From NCBI GenBank assembly GCA_016702645.1, contig JADJDP010000002.1:248001-312000 (forward strand): 64,000 nt of DNA, written 5' to 3'. The stretch comes from Flavobacteriales bacterium (GTDB lineage Bacteria; Bacteroidota; Bacteroidia; Flavobacteriales_F; PHOS-HE28). Below the pieces are notes generated by a model, which saw only the letters and a list, made by a program, of their open reading frames with translations, had not been told where the DNA came from and made no database searches. A program made the translations under genes and the position numbers. Positions 63,587 to 64,000 of the stretch are shown piece by piece; position 1 is the first letter of the stretch; the number at the start of each line of letters is the position of its first letter.

Positions 63587-63618
63587 AAAGGGAGGCTTCG
63601 GCCTCCCTTTTTCTTTTC
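63587..63618 (+). terminator. intrinsic terminator of the rpsB-tsf operon
   Basis: 10-bp stem AAAGGGAGGC/GCCTCCCTTT closed by a TTCG tetraloop and followed by TTCTTTT. It lies 22 nt after the tsf stop and is very strong. Confidence 0.92.
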
Positions 63619-63640
63619 CTTTGGACCGCACCACCCTCAC

Positions 63641-64000
63641 ATGGCGAACAAGTACAAGCGCATCCTCCTGAAGCTCTCCGGCGAAAGCCTCATGGGTAAC
63701 CAAGCCTATGGCATTGATAGTGTGCGACTGGCCCAGTACGCTGAAGAGGTCGCCGCCATTGCCCGGCAGGGTGTGCAGGTAGCCGTGGTCATCGGTGGTG
63801 GCAACATCTATCGGGGCATGCAGGCCGAAGGCAACGGCATCGATCGCGTGCAAGGCGATCACATGGGCATGCTCGCCACCATGATCAACTCGCTGGCTTT
63901 CCAGAGCGCGTTGGAACACCAAGGCTACAACACGCGCTTGTTGAGCGCGATCAAGATGGACACCATCGCGGAGCCGTTCATCCGTCGCCGTGCGGTGCGT
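63641..64000 (+). CDS. pyrH: UMP kinase, N-terminal part
   Basis: ATG at 63641, open to the window end (120 codons). KYKRILLKLSGESLMGNQAY, VAVVIGGGNIYRG and DHMGMLATMINSLAFQSALE match the amino-acid-kinase-fold UMP kinase, which makes UDP. It follows tsf, as in most bacteria, but a strong terminator separates them. A TTCCTTTG box at 63616-63623 (one mismatch) may be its promoter. Confidence 0.95.
   Translation, partial: MANKYKRILLKLSGESLMGNQAYGIDSVRLAQYAEEVAAIARQGVQVAVVIGGGNIYRGMQAEGNGIDRVQGDHMGMLATMINSLAFQSALEHQGYNTRLLSAIKMDTIAEPFIRRRAVR

Noticed and set aside
61796..63922. 708-codon reverse-strand ORF opposite rpsB, tsf and pyrH
   Set aside because: It is antisense to three unmistakable core genes, is His/Gly/Val-rich nonsense with no domain, and results from GC-rich codon bias.

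Overview
This is a gene-dense, GC-rich stretch of a bacterial chromosome, almost certainly from a high-GC member of the Bacteroidota, probably Flavobacteriales. The evidence is: several secreted proteins with signal peptides and C-terminal Por-type (T9SS) sorting-like ends; a TonB-dependent receptor with a carboxypeptidase-regulatory-like domain; an HU-CCDC81/SPOR protein; and promoter elements of the Bacteroidota type (TAnnTTTG, here most often TACCTTCG, TACATTCG or TATnTTyG) in place of an ordinary sigma-70 -10 box. There is no phage, IS element, CRISPR array or plasmid backbone. The order rplM-rpsI-rpsB-tsf-pyrH at the right end is core chromosome.

Layout. 0-5.7 kb: 5' end of an M43-like secreted protease, a PLP sulfur-amino-acid enzyme, an EamA exporter, the yicC-gmk-nadD operon and uridine kinase. 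5.4-11.8 kb: a reverse-strand cluster of three secreted proteins (giant parallel beta-helix protein, beta-propeller T9SS protein, 101-residue exported protein). 11.9-12.6 kb: two very small ORFs with strong hairpins. 12.6-16.8 kb: recJ, a PHM-like copper monooxygenase with a CxxCH motif, tadA and a DUF1801 protein. 16.8-24.9 kb: two large secreted proteins (M36 protease and BNR/sialidase-fold protein) that share an approximately 245-residue C-terminal module with paired dockerin-like NDRDPIL repeats, separated by a bacilliredoxin. 25-36 kb: gdhA, dprA, TonB receptor, membrane glycosyltransferase, kdsB, SPOR protein, peroxiredoxin and HemJ-like protein. 36-46 kb: thioesterase, heptosyltransferase-like GT9, tatD, asparaginase, tRNA-Ser, dus, FtsX permease, methyltransferase, rbfA, ABC exporter and acyltransferase. 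46-60.8 kb: class A PBP, hflX-cytochrome c-membrane protein operon, two linked amidohydrolases, trpS, plsC, gatC, a T9SS BNR protein, an HMA-MauE fusion and kbl. 60.8-64 kb: translation genes.

Functional themes are cell-envelope biogenesis (kdsB, GT9, PBP1a, ABC lipid exporter, PlsC, OafA-like, FtsX), protein secretion to the surface by T9SS, and translation and RNA maintenance. Many neighbours overlap by ATGA or similar, so translational coupling is common. Putative -7 boxes lie only 4-20 nt before many start codons, implying very short or absent 5' leaders.

Quality caution: at least a dozen genes, including normally essential ones such as nadD, are interrupted by single-base indels that leave both halves of a well-conserved protein intact in different frames. 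The simplest reading is uncorrected indel errors in the assembly rather than pseudogenisation. Such genes are annotated over their full inferred extent. Separately, a REP-like palindrome inside the methyltransferase gene and the methyltransferase/FtsX junction look like a real rearrangement or a misassembly.
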